Assembly: GCA_900543715.1 (NCBI GenBank)
Contig: UQSX01000143.1
Span: 1-5,014 of the forward strand
Length of the DNA: 5,014 bases
Source: an uncultured Blautia sp.
GTDB lineage: Bacteria; Bacillota; Clostridia; Lachnospirales; Lachnospiraceae
Direction of reading: 5' to 3'
Shown here: piece by piece, positions 1 to 5,014 of the stretch
How positions within the stretch are numbered: position 1 is the first letter of the stretch
Layout: each line of letters begins with the position of its first letter
Made by a program: the position numbers and the translations under genes
Notes under the pieces: generated by a model
Database searches by the model: none
What the model saw: the letters and a program-made list of their open reading frames with translations, nothing else
What the model was told of the DNA's origin: nothing

Positions 1-919
1 TCAGATCCAGGCGGTTCTCGATCTCCTGAAACTCTTTCTCCGAAAAAACAAATTCTGAAAGATAAGAAGACAGCTCCCGGTTCAGATCATTGAGAAGGCT
101 GTCCAAGTCTTCCATGGAGCTGTAAATATTTTCCAGTTCGTCATCATATTCCCGGACCTGGGACAGTTTCTGCATTGCTCTTCCTATCTGCGCCCCCATT
201 CCTTCTCCCTCATATCCGGTGATCTGGTATACATAGCCAAGGCCTTCTGTAATTTTTTTCCCGTTGACCAGCTTTTTATAGGCAGTTTCCAGTTCCTGGT
301 CTTCTCCAGGTTTTAGCTGTGCCTGAGAAATCTCCTGGATCTCATATTCCAAAAATCCAATTTCCCGTCTGCGCTGCTCCTCATCGATTTCATAGCTTTC
401 CAGTTCTTTTTTCAATCTGCTGTAGTCTCTGTACAGGACTTTTACAGCTTCTTTTTTCTCCAGGATCTCCCTTCCTCCGAATTCATCCAGGATCTCCATC
501 TGCTTCTCCGGATAGAGAAGAGACTGATGTTCATGCTGTCCGTGAATATCCAGAAGAAGAGCAGCAATCTTCTTTATATTGCCTGCCGTACTGGTCTCTC
601 CGTTGACTTTGCTGATACTCCGGTTCTCCATAAGCCTTCTGGTTATGATGACCTGCCCATCTTCAGGAAAAACGTCCAGCTCTCTTAATTTTTCTTCTGT
701 GCAGGCATCTACCTGGAACACCAGCTCCACTAAAGCATAGGGAGCCCCTTCCCGTATCATTCCTCTGGACATCTTCTGTCCCAGAGCCAGATTTACCGAG
801 CCCATAAGTATGGATTTACCTGCTCCGGTCTCTCCTGTAAGTATATTCAGCCCCGGCCCGAAATCCGCCTGGGCCTCCTGGATCAGCGCCAGATTCTTCA
901 CATGTAAATGCACCAGCAT
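1..919 (-). CDS. recN: DNA repair ATPase RecN, N-terminal part (runs off left edge)
   Basis: RecN is a cytoplasmic SMC-like ATPase that acts early in recombinational repair of double-strand breaks. Reading from the ATG at 919-917, the frame stays open for 306 codons to the window edge with no stop, so the 3' part (family length is about 550-570 residues) is missing. Visible parts: an ABC-type head starting MLVHLHVKNLALI, Walker A GETGAGKS at residues 29-36, and the RecN-typical HGQHEHQ motif at 126-132 (Q-loop region). A charged, heptad-like segment rich in E, K, R and L begins near residue 150 and fits the first coiled-coil arm. The signature motif, Walker B and the second head half lie outside. 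The start is fixed by a good ribosome binding site and the match to the usual RecN N-terminus. It is the last visible gene of the operon, 19 bases after argR. I saw no LexA-like box just upstream. Identification is firm. Confidence 0.95.
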   Translation of the reverse strand, partial: MLVHLHVKNLALIQEAQADFGPGLNILTGETGAGKSILMGSVNLALGQKMSRGMIREGAPYALVELVFQVDACTEEKLRELDVFPEDGQVIITRRLMENRSISKVNGETSTAGNIKKIAALLLDIHGQHEHQSLLYPEKQMEILDEFGGREILEKKEAVKVLYRDYSRLKKELESYEIDEEQRRREIGFLEYEIQEISQAQLKPGEDQELETAYKKLVNGKKITEGLGYVYQITGYEGEGMGAQIGRAMQKLSQVREYDDELENIYSSMEDLDSLLNDLNRELSSYLSEFVFSEKEFQEIENRLDL

Positions 920-926
920 CTTAGAG

Positions 927-933
927 TCACCCC
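927..933 (-). promoter_or_regulatory. Ribosome binding site of recN
   Basis: The minus strand reads GGGGTGA, 7 bases before the recN ATG, inside the 19-base gap after the argR stop. It supports the start at 919. A short ATG-GGG-TGA overlaps it but cannot encode anything. Confidence 0.7.
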
Positions 934-938
934 ATTTT

Positions 939-1391
939 CTATTGATGAATGATCTTGTTTATCTTGTTTAATAACTGCAGGGTTTCCTCCGGACTTTTGC
1001 TGAAGCAGGCAATTGTATCGTCTCCGGCAATACTGCCCACTACTTCCCGCCAATTCATATGGTCCAGGGCCACTGCGGCGGCGTTGGCCATGCCCACTCC
1101 CGTCTTTATCACCAGGATATTCTGGGCAGCGTCCATGGATACAAAAGTCTCCCGCAGAACTCTTATGTATTTTTCTCCGTCAGCGGTCTCCTTGGAAGTC
1201 ATAACCGTATATTTAGAGCCGCCTCCCGGTTTTGCCACCTTTGTCAGGTTCAGTTCCCGGATATCTCTGGACACAGTAGCCTGTGTCACCCGAAAGCCTG
1301 CCTCATTCAGCCGGGAAGCCAGTTCCTCCTGGGTTTCGATGTCATAACGATCCACCAATTCTATGATTTTTGAATGTCTGGCAATTTTCAT
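939..1391 (-). CDS. argR: Arginine repressor/activator ArgR (AhrC family)
   Basis: ArgR is a hexameric, arginine-sensing DNA-binding protein that represses arginine biosynthesis and, in Bacillus-type bacteria, activates catabolism. The 150-residue length is normal for the family. Residues 1-65 form the winged helix-turn-helix domain, with the recognition-helix block ATVSRDIREL at 38-47. A short linker leads to the C-terminal oligomerisation and arginine-binding domain (about 73-150), which has TGVGMANAAAVALD at 97-110 and the arginine-contacting GDDTI at 123-127. Both acidic residues (D124, D125) expected to contact arginine are present, so the sensor looks intact. The start has a consensus ribosome binding site overlapping the nadK stop. 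The place directly before recN matches Bacillus ahrC-recN; whether argR regulates its neighbours is not shown. No good ARG box lies in its 9-base upstream gap. Paralogues are common in Firmicutes, so this may not be the only ArgR in the cell. Confidence 0.97.
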   Translation of the reverse strand: MKIARHSKIIELVDRYDIETQEELASRLNEAGFRVTQATVSRDIRELNLTKVAKPGGGSKYTVMTSKETADGEKYIRVLRETFVSMDAAQNILVIKTGVGMANAAAVALDHMNWREVVGSIAGDDTIACFSKSPEETLQLLNKINKIIHQ

Positions 1392-1396
1392 ACCTG

Positions 1397-1403
1397 CCTC
1401 CTA
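1397..1403 (-). promoter_or_regulatory. Ribosome binding site of argR, overlapping the nadK stop
   Basis: The minus strand reads TAGGAGG, 5 bases before the argR ATG. Its first three bases are the nadK stop codon TAG (1403-1401). A ribosome ending on nadK therefore sits on the argR initiation site, which suggests coupled translation. Confidence 0.85.
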
Positions 1404-2261
1404 ATCTCTCATCTTGGTGCGGAGCACCTCCAAAAAACTGATATTACTGATCTTAATGATCCGGGTGTCCTTCACGGAGCGGCGGATTACGATACGGTCT
1501 CCCACATTCATGGCAATATTGGTGTCTCCGTCAAAGGAGGCCACTGCCTTTCCATTTCCTCTGTGAGGTCCCTGGGCGATCTCTACTCCAATCTCATCTT
1601 CACCGGGAAAGATAATACTCCTGGTATTCAGGGTATGGGGGGAGATCGGGGTCATGATCATGATATTGGTCTCAGGGGAAACGATAGGGCCCCCAGCGGA
1701 AAGACTGTAGCCTGTAGAGCCTGTAGCTGTAGAGATAATGATGCCGTCTGCCGCATAGGCATTTAAAAACTCTTTGTTGATATAATTGCGGAAACGGATC
1801 ACTCCCATAGGCCCATCTCTTCCGATAACAATATCATTCAGAGCCACGTCCTCTGCCACCATCTTGCCCCGGTGATATACTTTTCCGTTCAGCATCATCC
1901 GCTTCTCTACCGTGTATTCATCTGCTATGAGATGATTCAGAGCCGGCTCAATGGAGCCCCTGTCGATCTCAGCCAGATATCCCAGGGTTCCCAGGTTAAT
2001 ACCCAAAAGGGGAATCTGCCGGCTGACCACGTCTCTGGCCGCCTGAAGAAGGGTCCCGTCTCCTCCCAGCACAAGGACGCACTCCACCTCTTTAGGAATC
2101 TGACTGATGTCTGTATAATGATGAAGATTGTCCCGTGTTCCCAAAGAAGCAGGACGAATATAACAATTCTTTCCCTTGCTCCTTAAATATCCCGCCACCT
2201 GGGAAGCAAGCTTCAATCCTTCGTCTTTTTCTCTGTTCGCGATAATATAAAAATTGTCCAT
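1401..2261 (-). CDS. nadK: NAD kinase (ATP/polyphosphate-dependent NAD phosphorylation)
   Basis: NadK phosphorylates the 2'-hydroxyl of the adenosine ribose of NAD to give NADP and so sets the cytoplasmic NADP(H) pool. The protein has 286 residues, normal for the bacterial family. The N-terminal half carries the phosphate-donor motif GGDGT at 66-70, followed by GINLGTLGYLAE at 87-98. The NAD-binding NE/D short motif appears as N142-D143 in ALNDIVI. The C-terminal beta-rich domain contains ADGIIISTATGSTGYSLSAG (171-190), which lines the nucleotide site, and a late SFDGDT segment. All expected catalytic blocks are present. The N-terminus (MDNFYIIAN) matches the usual family start, so the ATG at 2261 is preferred although it lacks a strong ribosome binding site. 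It starts 2 bases after the tlyA stop and ends 9 bases before argR. Its place between tlyA and argR suggests Clostridia; in B. subtilis the NAD kinase genes lie elsewhere. Confidence 0.97.
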   Translation of the reverse strand: MDNFYIIANREKDEGLKLASQVAGYLRSKGKNCYIRPASLGTRDNLHHYTDISQIPKEVECVLVLGGDGTLLQAARDVVSRQIPLLGINLGTLGYLAEIDRGSIEPALNHLIADEYTVEKRMMLNGKVYHRGKMVAEDVALNDIVIGRDGPMGVIRFRNYINKEFLNAYAADGIIISTATGSTGYSLSAGGPIVSPETNIMIMTPISPHTLNTRSIIFPGEDEIGVEIAQGPHRGNGKAVASFDGDTNIAMNVGDRIVIRRSVKDTRIIKISNISFLEVLRTKMRD

Positions 2262-2273
2262 AATTATTTATCC
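2262..2273 (-). promoter_or_regulatory. tlyA-nadK junction with poor ribosome binding site
   Basis: Only a weak GGA (2273-2271, 9 bases before the ATG) is available, followed by an AT-only run that includes the tlyA stop TAA (2266-2264). The two genes are separated by TT. Termination followed by re-initiation is the likely way nadK is translated. This is inference from spacing, not something directly visible. Confidence 0.45.
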
Positions 2274-3070
2274 AGCTCTTTATGGGCCTGACCCACCGTT
2301 CCATCAATGTCTATATTTCCATCTTCAGGAAGTCCCTCCTGTTTTTTCTGGAGATGAAGAAGATACTCAATATTCCCTTCCGGGCCCTTGATGGGCGAAT
2401 ACTCCAGATTCAGCAGGGCGAAGCCTGTCTTGGAAGCAAAGTCTGTAACTTTTTCTATAACCTCCCGGTGAACTGCCGAATCCCGGACCACGCCTTTTTT
2501 TCCCACTTTTTCTCTTCCTGCCTCAAACTGGGGCTTAATAAGACAGACTACCTGTCCCTGGTCTTTCAGCAGTTCATAAACCGGCGGCAGCACCTTAGTC
2601 AGGGAGATAAAAGACACATCAATAGAGGAAAAATCTGCCTTTTCATCAATGTCCTCAGGGGTTACATAGCGGATATTCGTTTTTTCCATGCATACCACTC
2701 TGGGATCATTCCGCAGCTTCCAGTCTAATTGTCCATGTCCCACATCTATTGCGTAGACTTTTACCGCTCCGTTCTGGAGCATACAGTCTGTAAAACCGCC
2801 TGTAGAAGAACCTACGTCCATACATATACAGCCTTCCAGGCTCAGTCCGAAGTGGGTCATGGCCTTTTCCAGCTTCAGCCCTCCCCGGCTTACATACTTT
2901 AAGGTATTTCCCCTGACTTCAATCTGAACAGTGTCGGGAAACATGGTGCCGGCCTTGTCTTCCTTCTGATTGTCCACATATACGCTTCCAGCCATGATCA
3001 CTGCCTTGGCCTTCTCCCTGGAAACTGCCAGGCCCCGCTTTATCAGCAGGACATCCAGACGTTCTTTCAT
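2264..3070 (-). CDS. tlyA: TlyA-family rRNA 2'-O-ribose methyltransferase (S4 + FtsJ-like domains)
   Basis: TlyA proteins use S-adenosylmethionine to methylate the 2'-hydroxyl of cytidines in 23S rRNA and, in some types, 16S rRNA; the old label 'hemolysin' is doubtful. Of 268 residues, about 1-60 form the S4 RNA-binding domain (RLDVLLIKRGLAVSREKAK) and about 60-240 the Rossmann methyltransferase. The latter has the SAM loop DVGSSTGGFTD at 85-95, DVSFISL at 151-157, KPQFE at 179-183 and SPIKGPEGNIEYLLHL at 225-240. K66, D151, K179 and E235 line up, at a constant offset of three, with the K-D-K-E tetrad reported for M. tuberculosis TlyA (from memory). The last 28 residues are acidic and polar and look like a variable tail. 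The start directly follows the dxs stop and has a strong ribosome binding site. Whether it modifies 16S, 23S or both cannot be told from sequence alone. Confidence 0.95.
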   Translation of the reverse strand: MKERLDVLLIKRGLAVSREKAKAVIMAGSVYVDNQKEDKAGTMFPDTVQIEVRGNTLKYVSRGGLKLEKAMTHFGLSLEGCICMDVGSSTGGFTDCMLQNGAVKVYAIDVGHGQLDWKLRNDPRVVCMEKTNIRYVTPEDIDEKADFSSIDVSFISLTKVLPPVYELLKDQGQVVCLIKPQFEAGREKVGKKGVVRDSAVHREVIEKVTDFASKTGFALLNLEYSPIKGPEGNIEYLLHLQKKQEGLPEDGNIDIDGTVGQAHKELDK

Positions 3071-4927
3071 TTATCTGGCCTCCTTGATTTTCTCGTAAAT
3101 AGATACCGGGTCCAGTCCCAGTTTTTCTTTCAGTTTTTCCGGATTTCCATGTTCCACAAACTGATCCGGAACTGCAAAAATCAGCACCTGGACCTGAGGA
3201 TGGTTTCTCCGCATATAGTCGGCTACTGCCATGCCAAAGCCACCAGTCTTCACATTTTCTTCCATGGTGACGATCAGTCCGTGGTCTGCTGCCAGAAAGT
3301 CCAGCATCTTCTCATCTAAGGGCTTTACAAATCTGGCATTGACAAGAGTCGGAGCTTCTCCGTCTTCCTTTAGCCGCCGGTATACTTTCTCACCGGTCTT
3401 CACCATACTCCCCACCGGAAGAAGGGCAGTTTTTTCTCCTTCATAGAGAATCTCGCTTCGTCCCCGGACGATAGGAGCCCGAAATTCTTCCAGACCGTCG
3501 TAGGCCTCTCCCCTTGGGTAGCGGATGGCAATAGGTCCCTGATACTTCACTGCAAATTTCAGCATATCGGAAAGTTCCCATTTATTCTTGGGAGCCATCA
3601 CTGTCATATTCGGTATCATAGACAGATAGGTCAGGTCAAAACAGCCCTGATGGGTTTCACCGTCGCTTCCCACCAGTCCCGCCCGGTCTACAGCAAAGAT
3701 CACATGGAGCTTCTGGAGACACACATCCTCTATGATCTGATCGATAGCTCTCTGAAGAAAAGAGGAATAAACAGCCACCACAGGGATCAGTCCCCCAAGG
3801 GCCAGACCTGCGGCAAAAGTCACCGCATGTTCCTCAGCAATACCCACGTCGAAAAATCTGTCTGGGAACATATTACGGAATCTTTTCAGTCCGGTCCCGT
3901 CAGGCATTGCCGCTGTGACAGCCACTACTTTTTCCTCCCGGTCTCCGAATTTCCGCATGACCGTAGAAAAAATATCGGTGTAGTTGGCCTTTCCATGATT
4001 ATTCAGGGGAATCCCATGTTCCAGATCAAAGGCTGCGGTACCGTGGAATCTGGCCGGATGGCGCATGGCCGGTTCATAGCCTCTTCCTTTCTCGGTCTTT
4101 ACATGGACCAGCACCGGCCCCTGAATCTTTCTGGCCTCCTGAAATACCTGGATCATTCTGGCACAGTCATGGCCGTTTACCGGTCCCAGATAAGTGATTC
4201 CCATATCTTCAAAAAACATTCCGGGAATGATCAGGCGTTTCATACTGTCTTTCGCCCTGTGGATCTTCTTCACCGTAGCCGGTCCGATCCCCGGAATCCG
4301 GTTCAGACCCTTTTTCACTTCAATTTTCAGGTCATTATAGCCTTCTGCAGTCCGCAGATTTCCCAGATAACTGGAGATTCCCCCTACGTTTTTGGAAATA
4401 GACATTTCGTTGTCATTCAGCACGATCATAAAATTGGATTTCAGCTGTGAGACATTGTTCAAAGCCTCGTAGGCCATACCTCCTGTCAGGGCTCCGTCTC
4501 CGATAACAGAAACTACCTGATAATTTTCCTTGTTCAGTTCTCTGGCGCACACATATCCCATCCCCGCTGAGATAGAAGTGGAACTATGCCCTGTGTCAAA
4601 AGCATCACAGGGACTCTCGCTCCGCTTGGGAAAACCGCTCATTCCTCTAAACATACGGAGATGGTCGAATCCTTCTTTTCTTCCTGTAAGGATCTTATGG
4701 GTGTAAGACTGATGTCCCACGTCCCAGATGATCTTGTCCTGAGGAAGGCAGAGCACATAATGGAGAGCCATGGTCAGTTCTACCGCTCCCAGATTAGAGG
4801 CCAGATGACCTCCGGTCCTGCTTAAATGCTCCAGAAGAAAGGTACGGATCTCCCCTGCAAGCTGAGGAAGCTGCTCCAGAGGTATCTTCTTTATATCGTT
4901 TTCTTTCTTTATTTCATCTAACAGCAT
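3071..4927 (-). CDS. dxs: 1-deoxy-D-xylulose-5-phosphate synthase
   Basis: DXS is a cytoplasmic thiamine-diphosphate enzyme that joins pyruvate and glyceraldehyde-3-phosphate into DXP with loss of CO2. This commits carbon to the MEP isoprenoid route and also feeds thiamine and, in many bacteria, pyridoxal synthesis. The 618-residue length is normal. Domain I carries H41 in GGHLASNLG, DTGHSSTSIS at 111-120, the metal and cofactor motif GDGALTGG at 143-150, and LNDNEMSIS at 170-178. The transketolase-like domain II has DGTGL at 343-347, the catalytic glutamate E365 in IAEEHAVTFAAGLA, R393 in SSFLQRA and H426 in DGETHQG. RYPRG (469-473) precedes the C-terminal domain. Compared by eye with E. coli DXS, no catalytic residue is missing. 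An in-frame TAG two codons before the ATG rules out a longer start, and a ribosome binding site lies 8 bases upstream. It follows ispA, whose product uses the pathway's end products. Confidence 0.98.
   Translation of the reverse strand: MLLDEIKKENDIKKIPLEQLPQLAGEIRTFLLEHLSRTGGHLASNLGAVELTMALHYVLCLPQDKIIWDVGHQSYTHKILTGRKEGFDHLRMFRGMSGFPKRSESPCDAFDTGHSSTSISAGMGYVCARELNKENYQVVSVIGDGALTGGMAYEALNNVSQLKSNFMIVLNDNEMSISKNVGGISSYLGNLRTAEGYNDLKIEVKKGLNRIPGIGPATVKKIHRAKDSMKRLIIPGMFFEDMGITYLGPVNGHDCARMIQVFQEARKIQGPVLVHVKTEKGRGYEPAMRHPARFHGTAAFDLEHGIPLNNHGKANYTDIFSTVMRKFGDREEKVVAVTAAMPDGTGLKRFRNMFPDRFFDVGIAEEHAVTFAAGLALGGLIPVVAVYSSFLQRAIDQIIEDVCLQKLHVIFAVDRAGLVGSDGETHQGCFDLTYLSMIPNMTVMAPKNKWELSDMLKFAVKYQGPIAIRYPRGEAYDGLEEFRAPIVRGRSEILYEGEKTALLPVGSMVKTGEKVYRRLKEDGEAPTLVNARFVKPLDEKMLDFLAADHGLIVTMEENVKTGGFGMAVADYMRRNHPQVQVLIFAVPDQFVEHGNPEKLKEKLGLDPVSIYEKIKEAR
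3079..3085 (-). promoter_or_regulatory. Ribosome binding site of tlyA inside the dxs 3' end
   Basis: The minus strand reads AAGGAGG, 8 bases before the tlyA ATG, wholly within the last codons of dxs (Lys-Glu-Ala-Arg-stop). The dxs stop TAA (3073-3071) touches the tlyA ATG, giving TAAATG. It fixes the tlyA start and implies translation coupled to dxs. Confidence 0.85.
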
Positions 4928-4935
4928 GGGCTATG

Positions 4936-4942
4936 CACCTCT
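4936..4942 (-). promoter_or_regulatory. Ribosome binding site of dxs, overlapping the ispA stop
   Basis: The minus strand reads AGAGGTG, 8 bases before the dxs ATG. Its first two bases belong to the TAG stop of the upstream gene (4943-4941). The match is moderate, and an in-frame stop at 4933-4931 leaves 4927 as the first usable start. Confidence 0.65.
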
Positions 4943-5014
4943 ATTTTCTGCGGGTACACAGAGAAAGAAACAGCTCCTTTAAGAACTCTTTATCTCCCGG
5001 CAGTTCCTTTAGAA
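4941..5014 (-). CDS. ispA: C-terminal end of polyprenyl synthetase, probably farnesyl diphosphate synthase (runs off right edge)
   Basis: Only the last 23 codons and the stop TAG are inside the window, in the frame whose first complete codon is 5012-5010. The peptide includes LKELPGDKEFLKELFLSL and ends CTRRK. This fits the final helix of bacterial short-chain trans-prenyl synthases, where a leucine-rich segment is followed by basic residues. The two other minus-strand frames contain stops here. IspA condenses IPP and DMAPP to geranyl and then farnesyl diphosphate, downstream of DXS. The call rests on this short match plus the well-known ispA-dxs order in Firmicutes; the DDxxD substrate motifs lie outside the window and cannot be checked. 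The gene ends 13 bases before dxs. Confidence 0.75.
   Translation of the reverse strand, partial: LKELPGDKEFLKELFLSLCTRRK

Noticed and set aside
319..606. 95-codon plus-strand open frame
   Set aside because: It is antisense to recN, across the codons for the HGQHEHQ motif and the start of the coiled coil. Its Pro/Ser/Cys-rich product looks like a reverse-frame artefact.
1..919. recN lacking a stop codon, possible pseudogene
   Set aside because: The frame is open to the window edge and all expected N-terminal motifs are intact. The missing end is due to the window boundary.
949..1766. Several plus-strand open frames opposite argR and nadK
   Set aside because: All overlap confidently identified minus-strand genes, their proteins resemble no family I know, and they overlap one another in different frames.
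1801..1840. NadK has Asp (N142-D143) where many homologues have Glu in the NAD-binding motif
   Set aside because: The family motif is described as NE/D, so Asp is an accepted variant and not a lost residue.
2256..2271. ARG-box-like sequence at the nadK start (minus strand ATAAATAATTATGGAC), about 12 of 16 bases matching the ATGAATAATTATTCAT-type consensus
   Set aside because: The matches are nearly all A/T, while the informative G and C positions are wrong. It lies mid-operon over a start codon, so chance is the simpler explanation. A weight-matrix scan with an ArgR model would settle it.
2092..2307. 71-codon minus-strand frame spanning the tlyA-nadK junction
   Set aside because: It is an out-of-frame reading of the tlyA end and nadK start. 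Both genes are intact across the junction, so it is neither a frameshift nor a separate gene.
4262..4297. Helix-hairpin-helix-like IPGIGPATVKKI at DXS residues 211-222
   Set aside because: It resembles a DNA-binding HhH motif, but it falls in the DXS linker that in relatives reads similarly (IPxxGxxxxKxxH). There is one short match and no second hairpin, so it is coincidental.
3650..4450. 266-codon open frame on the plus strand, antisense to dxs
   Set aside because: It lies wholly inside dxs, whose motifs are intact on the other strand. The translation has no recognisable domain and reads as reverse-frame composition. Long antisense frames are common opposite well-coded genes.

Overview
The window is one uninterrupted, same-direction block of core bacterial genes, all read from the minus strand. 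In transcription order (high to low coordinate) it holds the 3' end of a polyprenyl synthetase (ispA), dxs, tlyA, nadK, argR and the 5' part of recN, which runs off the left edge. Gene order, the very short gaps (0 to 19 bases), strong AGGAGG-type ribosome binding sites and the protein sequences all point to a Firmicute. NadK sitting between TlyA and ArgR is an arrangement I associate with Clostridia, most likely a gut Lachnospiraceae relative. That taxonomic call is an inference; no rRNA or species marker is present.

Layout: ispA ends at 4941. dxs (4927-3071) makes 1-deoxy-D-xylulose-5-phosphate, the entry step of the MEP isoprenoid pathway, and IspA condenses the pathway's C5 products. tlyA (3070-2264) starts on the base after the dxs stop and encodes an S4-domain 2'-O-ribose rRNA methyltransferase. 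nadK (2261-1401) makes NADP. argR (1391-939) is the arginine-responsive regulator. recN (919 to beyond 1) is the SMC-like double-strand-break repair ATPase; about 306 codons are visible.

The genes look like one polycistronic unit. Four of the five start sites in view have a clear Shine-Dalgarno sequence, and three of those overlap the end of the preceding gene. The nadK start is the exception and probably depends on coupling to tlyA translation. I saw no promoter, terminator, RNA gene, repeat, mobile element or CRISPR array, and no gene-free stretch longer than 19 bases. Products mix isoprenoid synthesis, rRNA modification, cofactor synthesis, regulation and DNA repair. That is typical of this conserved cluster (compare B. 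subtilis yqiD-dxs-yqxC-ahrC-recN) and does not imply a single pathway.

I looked for an undescribed system and did not find one. This is an ordinary, well-conserved housekeeping region, and the findings listed are modest.
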